The translations under genes and the position numbers were made by a program. Under the pieces are notes generated by a model, which searched no databases, was not told where the DNA came from, and was given only the letters and a program-made list of their open reading frames with translations. From positions 3,782,320 to 3,846,319 of the forward strand of contig NZ_AP022871.1 of assembly GCF_011764565.1 (NCBI RefSeq): a stretch of 64,000 nucleotides of DNA, in the 5' to 3' direction. The stretch comes from Phytohabitans suffuscus (GTDB taxonomy: Bacteria; Actinomycetota; Actinomycetes; Mycobacteriales; Micromonosporaceae). Positions 17,445 to 25,457 of the stretch are shown here, one piece after another (positions within the stretch are counted from its first letter, which is position 1; every line of letters starts with the position of its first letter).

Positions 17445-17456
17445 TATGTGTACTAC
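17441..17456 (+). promoter_or_regulatory. GTAGTA(N4)TACTAC operator-like site before ABC exporter
   Basis: A perfect 6-bp inverted repeat with a 4-bp spacer ends 37 bp before the ABC transporter ATG. Its form fits a small dimeric repressor. The XRE-type regulator gene at 19359, downstream of the transporter, is one candidate binder. Confidence 0.45.
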
Positions 17457-17493
17457 AGTTTGGAGGACGCTTTAGACGATACGGGGGATGTCT

Positions 17494-18468
17494 ATGACCG
17501 TCGTGAGGCAGCTGCGAGCACCGGCGGCGGTCACCGAGCCGCCCGACGACCACGTCCCCGCGATCGAGGTCCACGACCTCCGTATGCGCTACGGGTCGAA
17601 CGACGTGCTCAAGGGCGTCTCCTTCACCGCCCGGCGTGGCGAGGTGCTGGCGCTGCTGGGGCCCAACGGGGCGGGCAAGACCACCACGATCGAGATCCTG
17701 GAGGGGTTTCGGATCCGGTCGGCCGGTGACGTGCGCGTGCTCGGCGTCGACCCCGGCCACGGCGACGAGCGGTGGCGGGCCCGGCTGGGCGTCGTGCTCC
17801 AGTCGTGGCGCGACCACGGCAAGTGGCGGGTGCGCGAGCTCCTCGCCCACCTCGGGCTCTACTACGCGTCATATTCCACGCCCGAGATCCACCGCCCGTG
17901 GGATGTCGACGACCTGATCGACGCGGTCGGCCTCACGCCGCACGCGGGCCGGCGGGTCGGGCAGCTCTCCGGCGGCCAGCGGCGCCGCCTCGACGTCGCG
18001 ATCGGCATAGTCGGCCGGCCCGAGCTGCTCTTCCTCGACGAGCCGACCGCCGGCTTCGACCCGGAGGCGCGCCGCGAGTTCCACGACCTCGTGCACCGGC
18101 TCTCCGACATCGACGACACCACGATCCTGCTGACCACGCACGATCTCGACGAGGCGGAAAAGCTCGCCGACCGCATCCTGATCCTGGCCGGCGGCACGAT
18201 CATCGCCGACGGCTCGCCCGACCAGCTCTCCCGTGGTGTCGCCGCCGACGCCGAGGTGCGGTGGAGCCGCGAGGGTGCGCGGTTCGTGCACTCGACCAGC
18301 GACGCCACCGCGTTCGTGCGGCAGCTCTTCGCGCAGTACGGCGAGGCCATCGCGGACCTCGAGGTCCGCCGCGCCAGCCTGGAGGACACCTACATGGCCT
18401 TCGTCCGGGAGTACGAGTCGGGGCGCGGCGTCGCTGCCCTGCGGGCGTTCGAGGAGGTCACGCGTTGA
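17494..18468 (+). CDS. ABC-2 type exporter ATP-binding protein
   Basis: A 324-residue ATPase with Walker A GPNGAGKTTT, signature LSGGQRRRLD, Walker B LLFLDEPTAGFD and the H-loop TTHD, followed by a C-terminal segment of the DrrA-like type. ATG 17494 is preferred over ATG 17488 because GGGGG sits at proper distance only for the second. The TTGA overlap with the permease gene indicates coupling. Likely exports a drug or lipid; substrate unknown. Confidence 0.92.
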   Translation: MTVVRQLRAPAAVTEPPDDHVPAIEVHDLRMRYGSNDVLKGVSFTARRGEVLALLGPNGAGKTTTIEILEGFRIRSAGDVRVLGVDPGHGDERWRARLGVVLQSWRDHGKWRVRELLAHLGLYYASYSTPEIHRPWDVDDLIDAVGLTPHAGRRVGQLSGGQRRRLDVAIGIVGRPELLFLDEPTAGFDPEARREFHDLVHRLSDIDDTTILLTTHDLDEAEKLADRILILAGGTIIADGSPDQLSRGVAADAEVRWSREGARFVHSTSDATAFVRQLFAQYGEAIADLEVRRASLEDTYMAFVREYESGRGVAALRAFEEVTR

Positions 18469-19346
18469 GCGCCATCCCAGCGGCCCGTTCGTTCGGCCAG
18501 CCCGCGATGCGCGCGGCCCGCGCCGGCCTGACCCGCGGCCGCATCGAGCTGCGGCACACGTTCACCAACGCCCAAGATCTGTGGAACTACACCTTTCCGG
18601 CGATCCTGCTGCTCGTGGTCCTGTTCTTCATGCGCGGCGCGACGGTGCCGGGCACGAGCTTCTCGCTCAGCTCGCGCACGATGCCGAGCGCGCTGGGCAT
18701 GAGCATCGCGTTCGGCGGCCTGGTGACGATGGCCATGGCACTGACGATCGACCGCGAAGACGGCACGCTGCTGCGGGCCAAGGCGATCCCGAACGGCATG
18801 GTCGGCTACCTGGTCGGAAAGATCACGCTGGTCTCCGGCATGGGCCTGATCGGCCTCATCCTGCAGCTCGTCCCCGGCCTGCTCGTGCTTGACGGCCTCG
18901 CCGTGCGCGGCGTGTCGCACTGGCTCACCCTGACCTGGGTGGTGCTCCTCGGCCTGGTCGCCACGATGCCGATCGGCGCGGTCTTCGGCTCCCTGATCGC
19001 CAACCCGCGCAACATGGGCCTGGTCATGCTGCCGTTGGTGGGCCTCATCGCGACCTCGGGCATCTTCTACCCGATCACCAACTTCCCGGTGTGGCTCCAG
19101 TGGATCGCCCAGGTCTTCCCCATCTACTGGCTGGGGCTGGGCATGCGGTCCGCGCTCCTGCCCGACGACCTGGCCGCGGTGGAGATCGGTGAGTCGTGGC
19201 GCCACCTGGAGACCGTCGGCGTGTTGGGCGTGTGGGCCATCCTCGGCCTGGTCCTCGCGCCGATAGTGTTGCGCCGCATGGCTCGCCGCGAGTCCGGCTC
19301 CCGGGTGGCGGAGCGACGGGAAAAGGCATTGCAGCGAATCACGTGA
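18465..19346 (+). CDS. ABC-2 type permease
   Basis: A 293-residue membrane protein with about six helices (YTFPAILLLVVLFFMRG, GLVTMAMALTIDREDGTLLR, LVGLIATSGIFYPITNFP) typical of ABC-2 permeases. It starts at TTG 18465 within the ATPase stop (TTGA); ATG 18507 is an alternative that still precedes the first helix. It forms the exporter with the ATPase just upstream. Confidence 0.88.
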   Translation: MSAIPAARSFGQPAMRAARAGLTRGRIELRHTFTNAQDLWNYTFPAILLLVVLFFMRGATVPGTSFSLSSRTMPSALGMSIAFGGLVTMAMALTIDREDGTLLRAKAIPNGMVGYLVGKITLVSGMGLIGLILQLVPGLLVLDGLAVRGVSHWLTLTWVVLLGLVATMPIGAVFGSLIANPRNMGLVMLPLVGLIATSGIFYPITNFPVWLQWIAQVFPIYWLGLGMRSALLPDDLAAVEIGESWRHLETVGVLGVWAILGLVLAPIVLRRMARRESGSRVAERREKALQRIT

Positions 19347-19358
19347 GAGGCGACGCGG

Positions 19359-19606
19359 ATGAGTGAGGTCATCTACAACCGCATCGCCATGCTGCGCGCC
19401 GAGCGGGCATCTCCCGCCGTGAGCTGGCCGAGGCGTTGGGCGTCCACTACCAGACGGTCGGCTATCTCGAACGCGGGGAGTTCAGCCCGAGCCTGCATCT
19501 GGCGCTGCGGCTGTCCCGCTACTTCGAGGTGCCGGTCGAGGTCCTCTTCTCGATCGACCCATTTCCCCGGCTGGGCGCCAGTTCCGATGCTCAACGCAGT
19601 GCGTGA
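19359..19606 (+). CDS. Small XRE-family regulator, frameshifted
   Basis: ATG 19359 opens MSEVIYNRIAMLRAER, but the HTH continues in another frame: SRRELAEALGVHYQTVGYLERGEFSPSLHLALRLS and FEVPVEVLFSIDPF. One missing G in GGG 19405-19407 restores a single 82-residue HTH_3 protein. It follows the ABC exporter by 12 bp, so it probably regulates that operon; the site at 17441-17456 is a candidate target. Confidence 0.78.
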
Positions 19607-19721
19607 CCACATCGTCGCCGCGTGTCGGAGACATTGGCCGTTGTGAGTGAGTTTCCGAAACGCTGAACCGCCGGACACGGTGTCGGTCGTCGGGCGCCCG
19701 CCGAGCCCCTAGGATCGCTGC

Positions 19722-22076
19722 GTGACTTCAGATCTGTCCTCGGCGGCTCAGCGGATCTCCACGACCCAGCGGATCGCAGACGAGCTCGGGGTGCGGGAGC
19801 GGCAGGTGGCCTCGGCCGTCGAGCTGCTGGACGGCGGTGCGACCGTGCCGTTCATCGCCCGCTACCGCAAGGAGGCCACCGGCGCGCTGGACGACGCGCA
19901 GCTGCGCACCCTGGAGGAGCGGCTGCGCTACCTGCGCGAGATGGACGAGCGGCGGGCCGCGATCCTGGAGTCGATCCGCGGCCAGGGCAAGCTCGACGAG
20001 GCGCTCGAGGCGCAGATCATGGCGGCCGACTCCAAGGCCCGCCTGGAAGACATCTACCTGCCGTACAAGCCGAAGCGCCGGACCAAGGCGATGATCGCGC
20101 GCGAGGCAGGGCTGGAGCCGCTGGCCGAGTCGCTGCTCGGCGATCCGAGCCAGGACCCGCTCACGGCGGCGGAGGCGTTCACCAAGGAAGACCTGGACCG
20201 GACGGCGGCGCTTGAGGGCGCGCGCCACATCCTGGTGGAGAAGTTCGCCGAAGACGCCGACCTCATCGGGGCGCTGCGCGAGCAGATGTGGTCGCGCGGG
20301 CGGCTGGTCGCCAAGGTGCGCGACGGCAAGCAGGACGACGGCGCCAAGTTCGCCGACTACTTCGACTTCGCCGAGCCGTTCGCCAAGCTGCCGTCACACC
20401 GGATCCTGGCGATGTTTCGCGGCGAGAAGGAAGAGGTCCTCGACCTCACTCCGGAGCCCGAGGACACCGAGGGGCCCAACTCGTACGAGCCACGCATCGC
20501 CGGGCATTTCGGCATCGCCGACCGGGGGCGGCCGGCCGACAAGTGGCTGCTCGACAGCGTGCGCTCGGCCTGGCGCACCCGGATCCTGATCCACCTCGAC
20601 GCCAACATCCGCAGCCGCCTCTGGCAGGCGGCCGAGGAGGAGGCCGTCCGGGTCTTCGCCGCCAACCTGCGTGACCTGCTGCTGGCCGCGCCCGCCGGCA
20701 CCCGCCCGACGATGGGGCTCGACCCCGGCTTCCGCACCGGCGTCAAGGTCGCGGTGGTCGACGCGACCGGCAAGGTGGTCGCCACCGACACGATCCACCC
20801 GCACGTGCCGGCAAACCGGTGGGACGAGTCGATCGCCACGCTGGCCAAGCTGGCGGCCGCGCACAAGGTCGAGCTTGTCGCGATCGGCAACGGCACCGCG
20901 TCACGCGAGACCGACAAGCTGGCCGGCGACCTGATCTCCCGGCACCCCGACCTCAAGCTGACGAAGATCGTGGTCTCCGAGGCGGGGGCGTCGGTCTACT
21001 CCGCGTCCGCGTACGCCTCGCAGGAGCTGCCCGACCTCAACGTCTCGCTGCGCGGCGCGGTCTCGATCGCCCGCCGCCTGCAGGACCCGCTGGCCGAGCT
21101 CGTCAAGATCGACCCGAAGTCGATCGGCGTGGGGCAGTACCAGCACGACCTCTCCGAGGTGAAGCTCTCCCGCTCGCTCGACGCGGTGGTCGAAGACTGT
21201 GTCAACGCGGTGGGCGTCGACGTCAACACCGCCTCCGCGCCGCTGCTGACCAGGGTCTCCGGCATCGGCGAGGGGCTGGCCGCGAGCATCGTGACGCACC
21301 GTGACGGCAACGGGCCGTTCCGCAGCCGGCAGGCGCTCAAGGAGGTGCCGCGGCTCGGGCCGAAGGCGTTCGAGCAGTGCGCCGGCTTCCTGCGTATCCC
21401 GGGCGGTGCGGACCCGCTCGACGGGTCCAGCGTGCACCCCGAGGCGTACCCGGTGGTCCGTCGCATCCTGACCGCTACCAAGAGTGACCTGCCGACGCTG
21501 ATCGGCAACGGTCCGGTGCTCAAGGCCCTGAAGCCGGCGGAGTTCGTCGACGACACGTTCGGGCTGCCCACCGTCACGGACATCCTCAAGGAGCTGGAAA
21601 AGCCGGGCCGCGACCCCCGGCCGGCGTTCAAGACGGCGTCCTTCGCCGAGGGTGTGGAAAAGCTCGCCGACCTCCAGCCGGGCATGGTGCTGGAGGGCGT
21701 GGTCACCAACGTGGCGGCGTTCGGCGCCTTCGTCGACGTGGGCGTGCACCAGGACGGACTGGTACACGTGTCGGCGATGTCGAAGACGTTCGTCAAGGAC
21801 CCGCGTGACGTGGTGAAGCCGGGCGACATCGTCCGGGTGAAGGTGCTCGACGTCGACGTGCCGCGCAAGCGGATCTCGCTGACACTTCGCCTGGACGACG
21901 AGGGCCCGGCACAGGCCGGCGGCAACGGCGCCGCCGGCGCACAGCAGGGGCGCCGCGAGCGGCCGGCCAGGCAGGGCGGCAAACGCCCAGCTCAGCCGGC
22001 CAAGCCGGCCCAGGGTGCGATGGCTGACGCGCTGCGCCGGGCCGGTCTCGACAAGGGGTTCGGCGGCCCCCGCTGA
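19722..22076 (+). CDS. tex: Tex-like S1 RNA-binding protein
   Basis: A 784-residue protein with the Tex order of domains: N-terminal helical region (RIADELGVRERQVASAVELL, ATVPFIARYRKEATGALDD), YqgF/RNase H-like domain beginning MGLDPGFRTGVKVAVVD, helix-hairpin-helix pair (VDVNTASAPLLTRVSGIGEG) and a C-terminal S1 domain near residues 649-715 (GMVLEGVVTNVAAFGAFVDV). A basic Gln/Pro/Ala tail follows. It starts at GTG. Tex binds nucleic acid and acts in transcription; housekeeping and monocistronic here. Confidence 0.95.
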   Translation: MTSDLSSAAQRISTTQRIADELGVRERQVASAVELLDGGATVPFIARYRKEATGALDDAQLRTLEERLRYLREMDERRAAILESIRGQGKLDEALEAQIMAADSKARLEDIYLPYKPKRRTKAMIAREAGLEPLAESLLGDPSQDPLTAAEAFTKEDLDRTAALEGARHILVEKFAEDADLIGALREQMWSRGRLVAKVRDGKQDDGAKFADYFDFAEPFAKLPSHRILAMFRGEKEEVLDLTPEPEDTEGPNSYEPRIAGHFGIADRGRPADKWLLDSVRSAWRTRILIHLDANIRSRLWQAAEEEAVRVFAANLRDLLLAAPAGTRPTMGLDPGFRTGVKVAVVDATGKVVATDTIHPHVPANRWDESIATLAKLAAAHKVELVAIGNGTASRETDKLAGDLISRHPDLKLTKIVVSEAGASVYSASAYASQELPDLNVSLRGAVSIARRLQDPLAELVKIDPKSIGVGQYQHDLSEVKLSRSLDAVVEDCVNAVGVDVNTASAPLLTRVSGIGEGLAASIVTHRDGNGPFRSRQALKEVPRLGPKAFEQCAGFLRIPGGADPLDGSSVHPEAYPVVRRILTATKSDLPTLIGNGPVLKALKPAEFVDDTFGLPTVTDILKELEKPGRDPRPAFKTASFAEGVEKLADLQPGMVLEGVVTNVAAFGAFVDVGVHQDGLVHVSAMSKTFVKDPRDVVKPGDIVRVKVLDVDVPRKRISLTLRLDDEGPAQAGGNGAAGAQQGRRERPARQGGKRPAQPAKPAQGAMADALRRAGLDKGFGGPR

Positions 22077-22225
22077 GCTCTCCGGTAGACACGAGATAGT
22101 TTCTGTTATCGCACAGCGCGCACCGCATCTCCTATACGCAGGGGGTCGGGCGCGCCCGGCCCGGTCATTGCCGAAGACCGTGAGGTGAGGGTGTCAGTGT
22201 CCGTGTTCGCGTCGGGCGGCCGCGC

Positions 22226-22780
22226 ATGACGTCGGGGCTGACCGCGGGACGTCACCACCGGGGCGAGGGCAACAACGAGGACGCTCTGGTTCGCGAGCTG
22301 TACGAGGAGCACGCGGCGCCGCTGCTGAGGTTCGTCCTCCAGCTTGTCGCGGGCGACCGGCAGCGCGCGGAAGACATCGTGCAGGAGACACTCCTGCGCG
22401 GCTGGCGCAACGCGCACCGGCTCGGTGCCCAGGGCCAGGTCTCCCTGCGTCCATGGCTGGTCACCGTGGCCCGCCGCATCGCGATCGACGAGCACCGCAG
22501 CCAGAGCGCGCGGCCCGCCGAGGCGTACGGCGTGGACCTCGAAAACGTCTCCGAGCCGGACGAGAGCGACCACGTACTGCGCCGGATGACCGTGACCGAC
22601 GCGCTGCGCACCCTCAGCCAGCCGCACCAGGAGATGCTGCTGGAGACCTACTTCAAGGGGCGTACCGTGGCCGAGGCGGCGGAGGCGCTCGGCCTGCCGC
22701 TCGGCACGGCGAAGTCCCGGGTGTACTACGCGCTGCGAGCACTGCGCAGCGCCCTCGAAAAGCGCGGCGTCACGGGTTAG
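22226..22780 (+). CDS. ECF-type RNA polymerase sigma factor
   Basis: A 184-residue sigma factor. Region 2 is LYEEHAAPLLRFVLQLVAGD and QRAEDIVQETLLRGWRN; region 4 is ALRTLSQPHQEMLLETYFKG and LPLGTAKSRVYYALRAL. No anti-sigma gene is adjacent: downstream lies a convergent Kelch lipoprotein whose stop shares the TTAG with this stop. It resembles the SigL-like group by its region 4 wording, which is inference. Confidence 0.9.
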   Translation: MTSGLTAGRHHRGEGNNEDALVRELYEEHAAPLLRFVLQLVAGDRQRAEDIVQETLLRGWRNAHRLGAQGQVSLRPWLVTVARRIAIDEHRSQSARPAEAYGVDLENVSEPDESDHVLRRMTVTDALRTLSQPHQEMLLETYFKGRTVAEAAEALGLPLGTAKSRVYYALRALRSALEKRGVTG

Positions 22781-23774
22781 CAGCTGCCGAGCGCGGCCAG
22801 GTCGATCGACTCCGTCGAGTCGGCCACGTGCAGGCCGGGCCGCGGACCGCCGGCGAACGTGAAGAGTGTCGTGCCCATCGCGATCACGCCGAGGCCGTGG
22901 CGCGGGGTGGGCATCGGGGCAGCGAAGCCCAGGTGCCGGCCCTCACGTTGAACGCCTCGGCCTCCTCGAACGTCGCCTCCGCCTCGCCGCCGATCGCCAC
23001 CACGTGCCCCGAGCAGGTCGCCGCCGCGGCCAGCCCGCCCCGGCGGGTGGGCAGGTCGGGCAGCACAGTCCACCGGTTGGTGGTCGGGTCGAACGACTCG
23101 AAGGCGGTGAAGTTGCCCTGCCCACCGGCCCGCCCGCCGACGGTGTAGATCTTGCCGCCGAAGCCGGCGCCGCCGAGGTGCTCGCGCGGGGTCGGCGGGC
23201 CGGGCGCGTTGGTCCAGATGTTGGAGGCGGGGTCGTACACGAGCATCTGCCGGGCCAGGCCACCGGCGTTGAGGCCACCCGCCACGTACACCTTGCCGCT
23301 CTGCGAGACGGCCGTGCCGGCGGCCCGCTCCTGGGGTAGCGGAGCAATCGCCCGCCACGCGCCGGCCGCCAGCTTGAACGCGTCCTTGCCGGGATCGCCA
23401 TTCGCCAGAAATCCGCCGAAAACATACACCTCGTTGTCGACCGTCGCCGCCATCGCGTGGTTGACCGCGACCGGCAGGTCGGGCCCGGACTCCCACCGCC
23501 CGGTCGCGGTGTCGAAGACCTCCACCGTGGCGACCGTGCCGCCGTCGGCCCGGAAACCGCCCACCACGTACACCTCGGAGCCGGTGGTCGCGGCCGCGAC
23601 CTCGGTGCGGGCCGAAGGGGCGGCGGCGAGGCGCTGCCAGGTCAGGGCGGCCGTCACGCTCGGCGCGGGTGACCCGGGGGTGGACCCGCCGGGGCGAGGA
23701 TCGTCGGTCGAGCCCGTGCAGGCGGCGGTCGCGAGGAGCGTGGTGAGGAGCAGACTGGGGTACCGCAGTCGCAT
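22777..23774 (-). CDS. Kelch-repeat lipoprotein, frameshifted near the 3' end
   Basis: ATG 23774 starts a lipoprotein signal MRLRYPSLLLTTLLATAAC with lipobox Cys, then at least five Kelch blades of about 47 residues (TEVAAATTGSEVYVVGGFRA, HAMAATVDNEVYVFGGFLAN, GTAVSQSGKVYVAGGLNA, GGAGFGGKIYTVGGRAGG, GLAAAATCSGHVVAIGGEA). The last blade MPTPRHGLGVIAMGTTLFTF is in another frame; one missing base in the GGGG run at 22916-22919 (plus strand) restores it. Corrected product is about 332 residues, probably a surface beta-propeller. Binding partner unknown. Confidence 0.85.
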
Positions 23775-23802
23775 CGCCCAAGGGTGTGCGATCGTGCACC
23801 TC

Positions 23803-24435
23803 ATGCGCAAGTACGTCGTGATGGGCGTGCAGGGCAGCGGCAAGGGCACCCAGGCCCAGCTGCTCTGCGAGGAGTACGACCTCGTGCACATCAACGTCGG
23901 CGACATCTTCCGCTGGCACGTGCAGCACCACACCAAGCTCGGTGCCCAGGTGCGGCGCACGATGGCGTCCGGCGAGCTGATCGGCGACGACCAGGTGGAG
24001 ACGGTAGTCAAGGACCGCCTCCACCAGCACGACTGGAACTACGGCTTCGTCATCGACGGCTTTCCGCGCAACGGGCGGCAGGCGGAGTTCTTCCTGGAGA
24101 CCTTCGACATCGACGGTGTCATCCACCTCGAACTGCCGGACGAGGAGGTGCACCGCCGCGTGCTCAACCGGAGGCTCTGCTCCCGCTGCGGCATGGACTA
24201 CAACCTCATCGCCGACCGGCCGGAGGAGGAGGGCAAGTGCGACGTCTGCGGTGGGGAACTGGTCACCCGCGCCGACGACACGCCCGAGGCGCTGGCGGCA
24301 CGGCTGCGGGAGTACCACACCAAGACCAAGCCGGTGCTCGACATCTTTCGCCGCAAGGAGTATGTCGTGACCATCGACGCCCGCCCCGACCAGGCCACCG
24401 TGCAGCGCGACATCCGGCAGAAGCTCGGCCTGTGA
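23803..24435 (+). CDS. Adenylate kinase, long-LID zinc form
   Basis: A 210-residue adenylate kinase: P-loop GVQGSGKGTQ (residues 8-17), NMP-binding part, GFVIDGFPRNGRQAE, and a long LID with CSRC and CDVC that should bind zinc. Mycobacterial housekeeping Adk is shorter and lacks this insertion (established knowledge), and the gene is outside a secY-map context, so this may be a second kinase. The start lies 28 bp from the divergent Kelch gene. The stop shares TGATG with the next gene. Confidence 0.9.
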   Translation: MRKYVVMGVQGSGKGTQAQLLCEEYDLVHINVGDIFRWHVQHHTKLGAQVRRTMASGELIGDDQVETVVKDRLHQHDWNYGFVIDGFPRNGRQAEFFLETFDIDGVIHLELPDEEVHRRVLNRRLCSRCGMDYNLIADRPEEEGKCDVCGGELVTRADDTPEALAARLREYHTKTKPVLDIFRRKEYVVTIDARPDQATVQRDIRQKLGL

Positions 24436-25457
24436 TGCGTGCCGCGCGACTTCACGGCATCCGGGACATCCGCATCTCCGACGAGCCCACGCCGGTCCCG
24501 GGGCCGGACGAGAGCCTGGTCCGGGTGACCGCGGTCGGGCTGTGCGGCTCCGACCTGCACTGGTACACCGAGGCCGGCATCGGCGACGCCCGGCTCGACC
24601 AGCCGCTGGCGGTCGGGCACGAGATGGCCGGCGTGATCGAGGGCGGGCCGCGGCACGGCGAGCGGGTGGCGATCGACCCGGCCATCCCCTGCGAGCGGTG
24701 CGACCTCTGCCTGGGCGGCCACCCCAACCTCTGCCCGTCGGTGCGCTTCGCCGGCCACGGTGCGCTCGACGGCGGCCTGCGGGAGTACCTGGCCTGGCCC
24801 ACCGCACGCCTGCACCCGCTGCCGGACGCGTTCACCGACGCCGACGGCGCGATGCTCGAACCGCTCGGCGTCGCCCTGCACTCGCTCGACCTTGCCCACC
24901 TGCGGCTGGGCATGAGCGTCGGCGTCTTCGGCTGCGGGCCGATCGGCCTGCTGCTCGTGCAGCTCGTCCAGCTGGTGGGAGCGCGGGCCGTCTACGCCAC
25001 CGAGCCGCTGCCGCACCGCCGGCGGGCGGCCGAAGAGTTCGGCGCGTCTGTTGTGGACGATCCGGCCGGGCTCGACGTCGACGTCGCGTTCGAGGTGGCC
25101 GGCACCGATCCGGCGGTCGAGACGGCGATGGTGGCCGCCGGGCCGGGCGCCCGCGTGGTGCTGGTGGGCATCCCGGACGGCGACAGCACCACGTTTCCCG
25201 CCTCGGTGGCGCGCCGCAAGGGGCTCACCATCGCGATGGTGCGGCGGATGAAGGACACGTACCCGCGCGCCATCGACCTCGTGAGCCGGGGCCTCGTCGA
25301 CATGTCCACTGTGGTCACTGCCCGCTATCCGCTGGACCAGGCGGCGGACGCCTTCGAGACCGCGGTCGCGCGCCGCGGCCTCAAGGTCGTGGTGGAGCCG
25401 ACTACTCCGGTGGCACCTGGCGCAGGTCCGGCTGCGGGCGCGGCGTCCCCAGAGTGA
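24435..25457 (+). CDS. Zinc-dependent medium-chain polyol/alcohol dehydrogenase
   Basis: A 340-residue MDR enzyme. The catalytic zinc ligands appear as GLCGSDLHWY and GHEMAGV, the structural zinc Cys cluster as PCERCDLCLGGHPNLC, and the NAD(P) fold as VGVFGCGPIGLLLVQL. Similarity in wording to L-idonate/sorbitol dehydrogenases suggests a polyol substrate. The ATG overlaps the adenylate kinase stop by one base. Its 3' end overlaps the convergent patatin gene by 56 bp. Confidence 0.9.
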   Translation: MRAARLHGIRDIRISDEPTPVPGPDESLVRVTAVGLCGSDLHWYTEAGIGDARLDQPLAVGHEMAGVIEGGPRHGERVAIDPAIPCERCDLCLGGHPNLCPSVRFAGHGALDGGLREYLAWPTARLHPLPDAFTDADGAMLEPLGVALHSLDLAHLRLGMSVGVFGCGPIGLLLVQLVQLVGARAVYATEPLPHRRRAAEEFGASVVDDPAGLDVDVAFEVAGTDPAVETAMVAAGPGARVVLVGIPDGDSTTFPASVARRKGLTIAMVRRMKDTYPRAIDLVSRGLVDMSTVVTARYPLDQAADAFETAVARRGLKVVVEPTTPVAPGAGPAAGAASPE

